From Acanthosepion esculentum (taxonomy: Eukaryota; Mollusca; Cephalopoda; Sepiida; Sepiidae): DNA of 64,000 bases. The stretch spans positions 78,409,256 through 78,473,255 of the forward strand of contig OZ038510.1 of the NCBI GenBank assembly GCA_964036315.1, in the 5' to 3' direction. The translations under genes and the position numbers were made by a program. The notes under the pieces were generated by a model that worked only from the letters and a program-made list of their open reading frames with translations, did not search any database and was not told where the DNA came from. This document shows, piece after piece, positions 55,049-64,000 of the stretch (position 1 is its first letter; every line of letters starts with the position of its first letter).

Positions 55049-56015
55049 TACGACGGCCGAAACGTTGTAATAAATATGGCGACAAAGACGAGGACAATAG
55101 TCTGAATAATGTAAATAGTGTGCATAATACCTCATCTCAGAAATATAGACAGATGCTGAAGAGCCGAAACGTTGTAATAAATATGGCGACAAAGACGAGG
55201 ACAATAGTCTGAATAATGTAAATAGTGTGCATAATACCTCATCTCAGAAATATAGACAGATACAGAAAGGCCGAAACGTTGTAATAAATATGGCGACAAA
55301 GACAAGGACAATAGTCTGAATAATGTAAATAGTGTGCATAATACCTCATCTCAGAAATATAGACAGATACTGAAAGGCCGAGACGTTGTAATAAATAAGG
55401 CGACAAAGATGAGGACAATAGTCCGAATAATGTAAATAGTGTGCATAATACCTCATCTCAGAAATATAGACAGATACTGAAAGGCCGAGACGTTGTAATA
55501 AATAAGGCGACAAAGATGAGAACAATAGTCCGAATAATGTAAATAGTGTGCATAATACCTCATCTCAGAAATATAGACAGATACTGAAAGGCCGAGACGT
55601 TGTAATAAATAAGGCGACAAAGATGAGGACAATAGTCCGAATAATGTAAATAGTGTGCATAATACCTCATCTCAGAAATATAGACAGATACTGAAAGGCC
55701 GAGACGTTGTAATAAATAAGGCGACAAAGATGAGGACAATAGTCCGAATAATGTAAATAGTGTGCATAATACCTCATCTCAGAAATATAGACAGATACTG
55801 AAAGGCCGAGACGTTGTAATAAATAAGGCGACAAAGATGAGGACAATAGTCCGAATAATGTAAATAGTGTGCATAATACCTCATCTCAGAAATATAGACA
55901 GATACTGAAAGGCCGAGACGTTGTAATAAATAAGGCGACAAAGATGAGGACAATAGTCCGAATAATGTAAATAGTGTGCATAATACCTCATCTCAGAAAT
56001 ATAGACCGATATATA
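55049..56015 (+). repeat. 107-bp tandem array of the SINE-V tail, 9 units
   Basis: Units start at 55049, 55156, 55263, 55370, 55477, 55584, 55691, 55798 and 55905, always 107 bp apart. Each contains gacgttgtaataaataaggc, gacaatagtccgaataatgt and acctcatctcagaaatatag. The first three units keep 'gccgaaacgtt'; the later six share 'ggccgagacgtt' and 'aataaataagg', showing that amplification started from one altered unit. A decayed tenth unit runs to about 56060. Confidence 0.95.
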
Positions 56016-56060
56016 AGTCGAAGTAATAAAACATACTGAGACAACAGTAAAGGCAGAGGA

Positions 56061-56589
56061 TAAATTGGACGTTAATTTCATACAATTTATTTGTTTTCGG
56101 TGTGTATAGGTGTGTGTATTTTTGGTTACAATTGTTTCATGGAGCAGGTGATAAAAGTGAGAAGTTACTTCGTATTATTGCGTGCGATATCAAAGTGCGA
56201 AGTTGGACACGTGTTGACTGTCTGAAGGTTGTTGGCGAAGATGTTAAATTTAACGTCTTCTGGTGGGATGTCCGTATTTCCGTCGGGAACAGTTTTTGTT
56301 GCATGCTAGGAGAACTTTTTATTATTTTTATTTTTAAACTTAATTTATTTTAAACAAAGTTTTGTTTATTGTTTTATTTATAATATCCATTGTTATTGTC
56401 GTTTTATATTCTATGTTTAGTTATTTATAATAATGTCGTCCTTACATATGCATATATATGAAAAATTTGTATGTTTGTGTCTGCTTGTGTGTGCGTGTAC
56501 ACAGTGCGTGTGATACATAATGTCCCTCTTTTTCTTTTTCCTTTTTTTGCTTCTTTTTTTCTTCTCCTTTTCTCTCTCTATCTCTCTCT
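56061..56589. other. unassigned stretch
   Basis: An 83-codon open frame at 56102-56353 (for example KVRSWTRVDCLKVVGEDVKF) has no recognised domain. The remainder is T-rich. Confidence 0.3.
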
Positions 56590-56640
56590 TTCTTTCTCGC
56601 TTGTACACATACACACACACACACACACACACATCTTTGT
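56590..56640. repeat. (CT)n/(CA)n microsatellite
   Basis: A pyrimidine-rich lead-in is followed by about 13 CA dinucleotides. Open frames on both strands here are low-complexity. Confidence 0.9.
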
Positions 56641-56849
56641 GCGTCTACCTTCTTTCTATCTTTTTCTTCTCTCTCTTGAAATCATTGATTTTTAACCAAT
56701 TCTTGCTAATCTTTCTGCAGACAAACACATAACCCCACCCTGCACTTTTAGAACAACACAGACACTCACGCGTGCACACACACACACGTCAGAAAAGAAT
56801 TGTTTACTGACGACAATCCCTGATTTCCAGAAAAAAGAAGAAAAAAGAA

Positions 56850-57235
56850 AACATTGTGCTGGGCTTGTGAAACAATACCAGCCTCTAATTCCTCATTACT
56901 AAAAACAAACACAAACCCCACTCTTCTGTGCCGTTCACAAATTCCCGCCGACCAAAATGATCCATTTCAATCTAGTCGCAGAAAGAAAAGAAGACATTTC
57001 CTTTCCATCCATCATTTTCTATTGACATAGCCTTTTGTTTTGACTCCACGTTCAGCAGTGACGAGGTAGGCTGACGGTCCCTGGACAAGAAGGTCAATAA
57101 CCATTGCTGAAGAAATCTCATTAATTCTTGACATTTTCATAATTTATTAGATTCCAGGGAATCCTATTTTCATGCCTGATTATGACCTTTATTTTCCGGA
57201 AGTTTTGTTGATATAATTCTAAGATTGAAAAATAG
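56850..57235. repeat. direct duplication 'D', left copy
   Basis: Landmarks attcctcattactaaaaaca, ccactcttctgtgccgt, attgacatagcctttt, gacaagaaggtcaat and cataatttattagattcc recur in order at 57673-58050. Confidence 0.85.
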
Positions 57236-57263
57236 GTTACAATCATTACACTACTAAATAAAT

Positions 57264-57600
57264 GCCGGCTAACCGTTTCCAGGCATACCCGTCGGCTATG
57301 CAGCTAGTCAGTCCCTATTGCAGACGCCTGCTCAGGCACATTTGTGCTTGTTCAATACGCACAGGGCGTATCTGTAGTTTATACTGCAATTATAGGCTAA
57401 GCGTACCGTAGTTACAGCTTCTAGAAGATGTCGTAAAATATGGTGTAGTCAACAGTTTCAGCAAGGATAGTATACTCAAGCACTCAGTCACAATGACTGG
57501 TGACCTTGTGCTAACACAACCACCGCAGGTTTCTGAATTGACACGTCTACCCAATTTTACTCACAAGACAGAGTGTGAATAACCTCTCTCTACGCCACAC
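57264..57600 (+). repeat. dispersed repeat 'R2', copy 2
   Basis: It matches 37573-37960 (ttgcagacgcctgctcaggc, cacatttgtgcttgttcaat, tagttacagcttctag). It sits between the two copies of duplication D. A short piece may also be at 59930-59955 on the minus strand. Confidence 0.7.
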
Positions 57601-57672
57601 AACTTAATTCGGGAAACGTCTACATTTTGGCTTTATATTGGTTAAAGAATAGCATCAAAATAAAGATTTCTA

Positions 57673-58050
57673 TAGAAAACATTCTGCTGGTCTTATGGAA
57701 CGGTCTGCCTCTACTTTCTCATTACTAAGAACAAAACACAAAGCCACTCTTTTTTTTGTGTCGTCAACAGATTCCCGCCTACCAAAATAGTCTATTTCAA
57801 TCGCGCCGCTGAAAGAAAAGAAGTCTTCTTTTTTTTCAATCAAACATTTTTATTAACATAGCCTTTGTTTCGGTTCCATGCTCAGCAGTGTCGCAATAGC
57901 CTGTAGGGCCCTAGACAAGAAGGTCATTTGGATATTGGAGAAGGAATCTTATTTCTTTTGGACGTTTCCATAATTTATCAGATTCTAGGGAATTTTGTTT
58001 CATGCCTGATTTTGACCCTTCTTTCCCAAGGTTTTGTGAATAGAGTTAAG
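57673..58050. repeat. direct duplication 'D', right copy
   Basis: This is the counterpart of 56850-57235, offset about 820 bp, with many substitutions and small indels; an old duplication. Confidence 0.85.
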
Positions 58051-58081
58051 GAAGTGTATCTGGATTGCAGGCTTTAAACTA

Positions 58082-58083
<2 letters not shown>

Positions 58084-58168
<85 letters not shown>
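58084..58168. repeat. (TA)n then (GA)n compound microsatellite
   Basis: About 24 TA dinucleotides, then about 18 GA dinucleotides. Confidence 0.97.
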
Positions 58169-58172
<4 letters not shown>

Positions 58173-58269
58173 GTTGCACGAATATGAGTTTGTAACCCTT
58201 GGTTTCATGCTTTTGGTTACATATAGCTTTATCACTGATATTCAGCACTTTCCAATAAGTACCCCGCAT

Positions 58270-58700
<431 letters not shown>

Positions 58701-58701
<1 letters not shown>

Positions 58702-59189
58702 ATATATGAATTAATAGTATAAAATTATTATCAGTATATAACTATTAATATATAATATATATTTATAATATTTATCAAATATTTGGTGCAGTTCAATTTA
58801 TATTACAATGAATCATTAATACAAAAAAGTAGATTAGTAAAGTTAATGATATAAAATGGCGAAATTCACCTACAAGTCACTCGATGAATATTATGATTCT
58901 TGTTTTTTAAAATTATAAGCTGTATATGTTCTTTCTTTAATACGCAAGTACTTTCAACTGTACATTCAGTCATCTTCAGGCATGGAAATTATTTTGTTTT
59001 TGGTAAAATTCAGGTAAGGTAGGAGACTACATCGGCCGAAAGTCGGTCATCTATACATTTTTTTAAAGTTTTTATTCTTAATGGGAGTCCAACGAGCGGG
59101 CAGTTTTGAAATAACTAAATATCTTCTTTGCGTTGTAGTAGTTATTGGTTCGGACTTCGTGATGTGTGCTATTGGAAATTGCTTGGTGT
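58701..59189. other. AT-rich stretch leading into a hAT terminus
   Basis: It contains a minus-strand CTGAAGA-hairpin-GAAA motif at 58952-58979. Part of it may be the interior of the hAT remnant. Confidence 0.35.
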
Positions 59190-59229
59190 GATGCATGTGA
59201 CACGCGTGCCGTAGGTTGCCGACCCCTGG
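59190..59229 (-). mobile_element. hAT transposon terminus
   Basis: The plus-strand end gacacgcgtgccgtaggttg followed by ccgacccctg is the reverse complement of a terminus starting CAGGGGTCGGCAACCTACGG, a form well known from animal hAT elements. The opposite end and an 8-bp target duplication were not found. Confidence 0.6.
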
Positions 59230-59461
59230 TATATAGTTTATGCAAAGCTATAGATTAAATACTAAGCAGACAGCGATCTAAAGCCTATGAGGAGGAATAA
59301 TCCAAATTCAACACCGTGGAAAAGGTTACTGGAAGCAATGCCATTACCCTATCCAAGGAGCCATGATAATTCACAGATAATAAAAAAAAGGAATCTGTAA
59401 ATTTTGTTATTTCCAGATCCTATTTTTCTTGATCTTTCTATTTCCAGATTCAAATCTAATT

Positions 59462-59807
59462 GTTTGATTGTTAATCTTTCCAAGGTTGAAATTGCCAAAG
59501 ACTTAAGTTGTTAAATCTGAAAGAAAAAGAATAAAAAATCGTTAGACGCTTAAACTTAATTCACATTTAAAATCGGTCCAATTATTGGAACACACTTTAC
59601 AAAGAACCGGAAATTGTGGAGAGCCATGATCACCAAAGTCCATTTTCGTAATAGGCTTCGATAAATTTAATACGTTGTTTGATTGTTAATCTTTCCAAGG
59701 TTGAAATTGCCAAAAACTTAAGTTGTTAAATCTGAAAGAAAAAGAATAAAAAATCGTTAGACGCTTAAACTTAATTCACATTTAAAATCGGTCCAAGTTA
59801 TTGGAAC
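59462..59807. repeat. 215-bp tandem duplication, about 130 bp nearly identical
   Basis: 'gtttgattgttaatctttcc' starts at 59462 and 59677. The following 130 bp (through aatcggtccaa-ttattggaac) differ at only two or three positions, so the event is recent. Confidence 0.9.
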
Positions 59808-60628
59808 GCCCTATAAAAACTGTAACTGAAGTCTACCCAGTCTCGTTGTAGAATAAACCATAAATGGGGACTGTAGTCGTTGAAGAAATATTATATATTA
59901 ATATATATTAATATTAATTAATATTAATATACCTGAGCAGGCGTTTGCAACAGGCATTAGGTAGATACATTAGTGGACGGGTTTACTTGGAAATTATTGT
60001 TACACGTAAGATTGTATGAACGAATGTGTGTGTCCATCTGAATAATGCCACGACTCAAAATCGATCTTACAGTTTAACACTATTTTTAAAAATCACGGTA
60101 AGGATAACTTTAAACTTTAATTTGCAGCCTATAAATCATCCCCCTTGCCGCCAAATGATCATTTCTTAAATCAGTTTTTTCACCATTTGATTTATTTATT
60201 CGTTTATTTAAGGTTCTACCCCGTAGTTTTTGTAACTTTGGCGCCAACAATCCAATAGATAGCTTTTCGTTTATAACAGGGTATAACAAAAATATAGTGA
60301 CTTGTGCCCCATGCCTCGAAGAAGACAAAAAATTCTATGGAGCATGAGAATAAGAAATTCAATTTGATTAATATATACTGTTGTGGATTGCAGTCTTAAT
60401 GTTTTTCAATGCCTTTATTTCAATCTTGTATGAAAGGAGACGAAAGAGATGCTTACATAAATTCTGTTCTCGCTAAAATTAATTCTTTTGCTTGAATCTA
60501 TGAAGAACATAGGGTGAAAAGATACAATTAATATGATAGGGGTGGGAGCAATGAAAATCATTTTGTTCATATCAATGACTAACTCGCAAATGGAGTCGTT
60601 TAATTAACTTCCTTTCTTATTTTACATT
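59808..60628. other. unassigned stretch
   Basis: An AT run with self-complementary attaatattaat (59893-59930). No gene was recognised. Confidence 0.4.
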
Positions 60629-60935
60629 TAATAAAAACAATAAAACGGGAGATAAAAACGAGAATAAAACGGGGAATAAAAATGAGGATAAAATGCGACA
60701 GAGAAATAGAAACGAGAATAGAACGAGAAGTAGAAACGAGATGAAACGGGAAATAAAAACGAGAATAAAACGGGAAATAAAAATGAGGATAAAATGAGAC
60801 AGAGAAATAGAAACGAGAATAAAACGAGAAGTAGAAACGAGATGAAACGAGAAATAAAAATGAGAATAAGACATGAAATAGAAACGAAAATAAAATAAGA
60901 CTGAGAAATACAAAGGAGAATAAAGCGAAAATAAA
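60629..60935. repeat. polypurine tandem tract (GAAATAAAAACGAGAATAAAACG-like)
   Basis: The plus strand is almost free of T and C except for regular CG dinucleotides. A 101-bp higher-order unit is visible (gacagagaaatagaaacgag at 60697 and 60798). The minus-strand open frames (Phe/Leu/Ser/Ile-rich) follow from composition. Confidence 0.9.
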
Positions 60936-61160
60936 ACGAAGAATAACTATGTAAGTGGCGTAGAAATAGCATAAGAGCGTTGATCTGATGGAAAGATTCA
61001 TCCACCCATTGAGTGGTCTTGTTTTGAATCCTACTTGCTGTGTAGTTACAGTTTTCACCAGAAAATGCTGGTGGGGGAAACGGTTTAGTCGCTAAAACCC
61101 AGGCTTGCAATAGTTAGTATTGGTGTGCATAGCACCAGTAATAATCACAGAGTGACATGA

Positions 61161-61194
<34 letters not shown>

Positions 61195-61436
61195 TAAAAA
61201 AACAATTTATACAAAGAAATAGATAACAATGTTAATGTGATTAATGGCGAAATCACTTGGCTAACAAGACTTATTAAGACATTAACTTACTATCAGATCC
61301 TTATATTGGGGTTGTTGTCAGATGGATATATGGAGAAAAAAAATGCGTCCTGAAGATGACAATTTGAAATTGTCGAAAGTGCTCGTCATCTGTTTTCCAT
61401 CTATTATTATTCAATTTTCCCACAATGGACTTTAAA
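60936..61436. other. unassigned stretch with a (TA)n run
   Basis: A (TA)n microsatellite lies at 61162-61191. A CTGAAGA-hairpin-GAAA motif is at 61350-61378. No gene was recognised. Confidence 0.5.
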
Positions 61437-62240
61437 TGAAGCCCTGTGTTGAGAAGCTCTATGAATGACATTATAAAAAGCTCTGTATCAAGAAGCCCTA
61501 TGATAGACTTTAAAATAAGCCTAGTGTTGAAAACACATGTGATAGACTTTACAAGAAAACCCTGTATTGATTAGCTCTGGATATTTTTTTTTTAAAAAGC
61601 CCCTATATTGAGAAGCCCTGAGTTAAACTTTATAAGAATCCTTGTGTCAAGAACCCTTTGATGGGCTTTAAAAGAAGCTCTCTGTTAATGAGCTCTGTGT
61701 TAGATTTTAAAAGCCATGTGTTAGACTTCAAAAGAAGCCCAGTGTTCAGAAGCCCTGAGTTAAGCTTTAAAAGAAACCCTAGCTTGAGAAGACATTTGTT
61801 AGATTTTAAAAGAATCCGCATTGAAAAGCCCTGTGATAGACTTTAAAAGAAAGCCCTACGTTTAGAAGCTCTGTGATGGGCTTTAAAAAGGTCCCTGTGT
61901 TGAGAATCCTTGTGTTAGACATTATAAGAAGCCTTGTATCAAGACGCACTCTATCAAGAAGCCCTTTGATAGACTTATAGGAAGCCCTGTGTTAAGGAAC
62001 CCTGTTAAATCTCAAAAGCCCTGAGTTAGATTTTATAAGAATCCCTGTGTAAAGAAGCCATTTGATAGATTTTAAAAGAAGCCCTGTGTTGAGGAGCTCT
62101 GTGTTAGACTTCAAAAGAAGCCCTATGTTAAGAGGCCCTGTGTTTGACTTTATAAGAAGCACTGGTTTTAAAAGCTCTATGATAGATCTTGAAAGATGGC
62201 CGTGATGAAAAGCCCTGTGTTAGACTTTAAAATTACACTC
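61437..62240. repeat. degenerate 39-bp tandem repeat, about 20 units
   Basis: The unit is like aagaagccctgtgttgagaa followed by gccctgtgttagactttaa, with length variation of 30-45 bp. Short Leu/Lys-rich frames on both strands are artefacts. Confidence 0.9.
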
Positions 62241-62523
62241 AAAAACAGATTGTTGAACGAATTGAAAACATTTCTATTGGTAAATGTATGCTTGTCCTAC
62301 AAATTAGCTTAGTAAATTCTTCCATACTGCATGACTGTACATTTTTACCCCGTTTACCTATAAGTTTCTGTAGCTGTTCACATACTTCTAGGATATTGGA
62401 CACGATTTTATGTCTTGTTCATTTTTCATATTATTTACTTTGACGGCCTGAACGTATTTGATCTAAAATCTATGAGAACAAGCACCAATGCAAAAGCGAA
62501 AATTGGGATCTGTCTAGCATTAA
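62241..62523. other. spacer
   Basis: Nothing was recognised here. Confidence 0.4.
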
Positions 62524-62735
62524 GGCTTCCGTGGCCGAACTGGCTAAAGCGTCGTCCTTGCAAAGTGATCGTTAACGACTGGAGGATATCAGAGTCAAAA
62601 CTTATGATATAAATAAAAAAATAAGTAGAATATTTGGGCTCATTAAGGCTTCCGTGGCCGAACTGGATAAACCGTTTTCCATGTAAGACGAGCATTAATA
62701 CCTAGAGGCTATTCGACCTCGAAGTTTTGTGATAG
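62524..62735 (+). repeat. two tandem tRNA-like (Ser/Leu-type) SINE-like units
   Basis: 'aaggcttccgtggccgaact' starts at 62521 and 62645, about 124 bp apart. It includes a good box A (tggccgaactgg). About 50 nt later are degraded box B-like segments (cagagtcaaaac; tattcgacctcg), then ttatgatataaataaaaa or ttgtgatagaaataaaaa. The long spacing suggests a class II (Ser/Leu) tRNA origin. Neither unit can fold as a working tRNA, so I read them as tandem SINE monomers. Confidence 0.6.
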
Positions 62736-62862
62736 AAATAAAAAGTAACCAAGGTGTAATACTGAAAATACTTAGAATTCAAATAATTTACAATAAGCGC
62801 TATTACATAAATTTTATTTTAGTGGATGCCCATATTTAAGTAGACGCTCTGTGTATTTATTA

Positions 62863-63032
62863 AACAGACAGTGGAGCAATGGATTGCGTTTCGAACTGAG
62901 GAATCAGAGAGCCGGGTTCGAATTCCAGTCGAGTTCATTACATTTACTTACGTGAAAGGAATGAATTTGGGAAAAGTATGAATCCAAGTCTCCCCGCTCA
63001 TCAGCTTGGGGCGGCAATGAGTCTAGGAGAAG
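62863..63032 (+). mobile_element. tRNA-derived SINE
   Basis: Box A-like cagtggagcaatggattgcg, a perfect gttcgaattcc box B, then gttcattacatttacttacg, gggaaaagtatgaatccaag and a body ending near ggcaatgagtctaggag. It is the best preserved tRNA-SINE head in the window. Confidence 0.82.
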
Positions 63033-63142
63033 GAAAACTCTGAAATGACAACTTTATGCAGTTAAAGGAATGGATTGTTCGCATTTGGCTGGATGGTCCC
63101 GACTACGGTCGACTCCTTATAATTATTTATTCATGTTCGTCT

Positions 63143-63278
63143 ACCTGACCGAATATTCGAGAAATCTTATTAAAGAAAAATACGTGATCCCTATGCCAAT
63201 GAGACTGCAGGTTCGAGTCCTGCTGGAGAGCGCATACTTTCTCGTTAATAAAATTTCTCGAATATTTAGGTTGGTACA
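63143..63278. mobile_element. foldback element enclosing a tRNA T-arm
   Basis: Arms of about 38 bp (cctgaccgaatattcgagaa and its mirror ttctcgaatatttaggttgg) enclose about 60 bp. The interior holds gcaggttcgagtcctgc, a perfect 5-bp stem with the 7-nt T-loop consensus (TTCGAGT), followed by tggagagcgc that could be an acceptor strand. No complete tRNA cloverleaf is present. Confidence 0.65.
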
Positions 63279-63279
63279 A

Positions 63280-63557
63280 ACACACATACGCCCATTCACG
63301 TGCACACTCAAACGCATACATACTGACATACATTTACATGCATGCGCACCAAACAAAATACTCTCATTCATCGACACACACACACACGCACACACACATA
63401 CTTAATTTCACATATATACGTACAGATAGACACACATACACTCATTGTTACTGACGTACATACACACGCATATACGCAGAGAAAGGCATACACTCTCAAT
63501 CACAGACTGATACACACGTAAATAAATACATATACTCTCGCCCCCCCCCATAATATA

Positions 63558-63633
<76 letters not shown>

Positions 63634-64000
63634 AGCACAAAAACACACACACACACACACATCAAAGTACACAACCTCACACTTAGGATCATGTTTTCTT
63701 ATTCGCCGATACACCAAAAACGCAAATATTCCCACTCCTGCACACACACGGATACATACATACCATCATTCACATATACACACATTTTATTTGCTTTCAA
63801 AAACATATACTCACGCTACACACAAGCGAAAACACATATTCGCCTTTACACAGACACACAAATACTGTCACACACACATATACCATTATTCACACACACA
63901 AGCGCTCTTCTTACAGATTATAGAAACGGATATATTCTCCCTTACACACACACACGCACAAATACTGTCACTTACAGACAAATACACGTATTCATACATT
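63280..64000. repeat. CA-rich microsatellite region with a (TC)n block
   Basis: Degenerate acacacata/catacac repeats run to the window edge. A (TC)n tract of about 35 units lies at 63558-63631, preceded by a C-run at 63541-63549. Confidence 0.95.

Noticed and set aside
60600..61110. 150-160 codon minus-strand frames resembling a multi-pass membrane protein
   Set aside because: Composition artefact of the purine tandem tract; three overlapping frames give the same type of peptide.
63178..63240. Complete tRNA gene
   Set aside because: Only the T-arm and a possible 3' acceptor strand are convincing; no paired 5' acceptor or D-arm was found.
63408..63747. RERERE/EREREK-type open frames
   Set aside because: Translation of the complement of the (TC)n tract.

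Overview
The window is repeat-dominated, AT-rich metazoan nuclear DNA with no complete protein-coding gene. Several things point to a mollusc, most likely a cephalopod such as an octopus: tRNA-headed SINEs of the type described from octopus and squid, long (TATC)n, (TA)n and (CA)n microsatellites, a retroposon-like tail motif of a kind I associate with molluscs, and decayed pieces of several LINE families. The taxon is an inference from repeat style; no marker gene settles it.

Layout, left to right. 1-3440 is a 32-bp minisatellite running off the left edge. 3441-8620 holds retroposon debris: a 5S-rRNA-like/tRNA-like dimeric SINE (4115-4385), a LINE C-terminus with a CCHC knuckle and a restriction-like endonuclease signature (5856-6426), and a foldback element with 65-bp arms (8383-8608). 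8620-14540 contains two local duplications, two LINE fragments and a dead Tc1/mariner transposase. 14541-26630 is one uninterrupted 98-bp satellite of about 123 units with higher-order duplications of 23 and 17 units. 27644-28410 is an internally deleted Ty3/Gypsy-type LTR element still flanked by a 6-bp GAATTC repeat. 28516-30200 is a longer copy, on the minus strand, of the same LINE family as 5856-6426, with a recognisable YLDD reverse-transcriptase box. 30745-31255 is a head-to-head SINE pair. 32560-33870 is a tandem duplication carrying two copies of a 141-bp exon-like segment that resembles the N-lobe of a TBK1/IKK-epsilon-type kinase. It is the only plausible host coding sequence here; one copy is open and the other carries a stop.

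From 35 kb to 53 kb the dominant repeat is one LINE family ('LINE-A' here, jockey/CR1-like by its C-terminus), present in about ten 5'-truncated pieces. Two of its loci (38.2-39.3 kb, plus strand; 45.9-46.3 kb, minus strand) carry the same 160-bp internal tandem amplification with the same junction. Around them lie a Gypsy reverse-transcriptase fragment, a nested LINE-in-LINE insertion, a possible solo LTR, 56-bp and 36-bp tandem repeats and a compound (TATC)n/CAGTATGATCAT array. 50.6-56.0 kb holds further SINEs, including a tail multimerised as a 107-bp array. 56.8-64 kb is a mix of duplications, AT-rich palindromic DNA, a hAT terminus, a polypurine tract, a 39-bp degenerate repeat, tandem tRNA-like units, a foldback element enclosing a tRNA T-arm, and CA/CT microsatellites.

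No operon-like or pathway organisation is present. What links the parts is retroposition (LINEs, with SINEs presumably mobilised by them) followed by tandem amplification. A recurring CTGAAGA-hairpin-GAAA motif in unrelated repeats is the most intriguing structural signal. Everything was read by eye; family names are recognition by motif, not database results.
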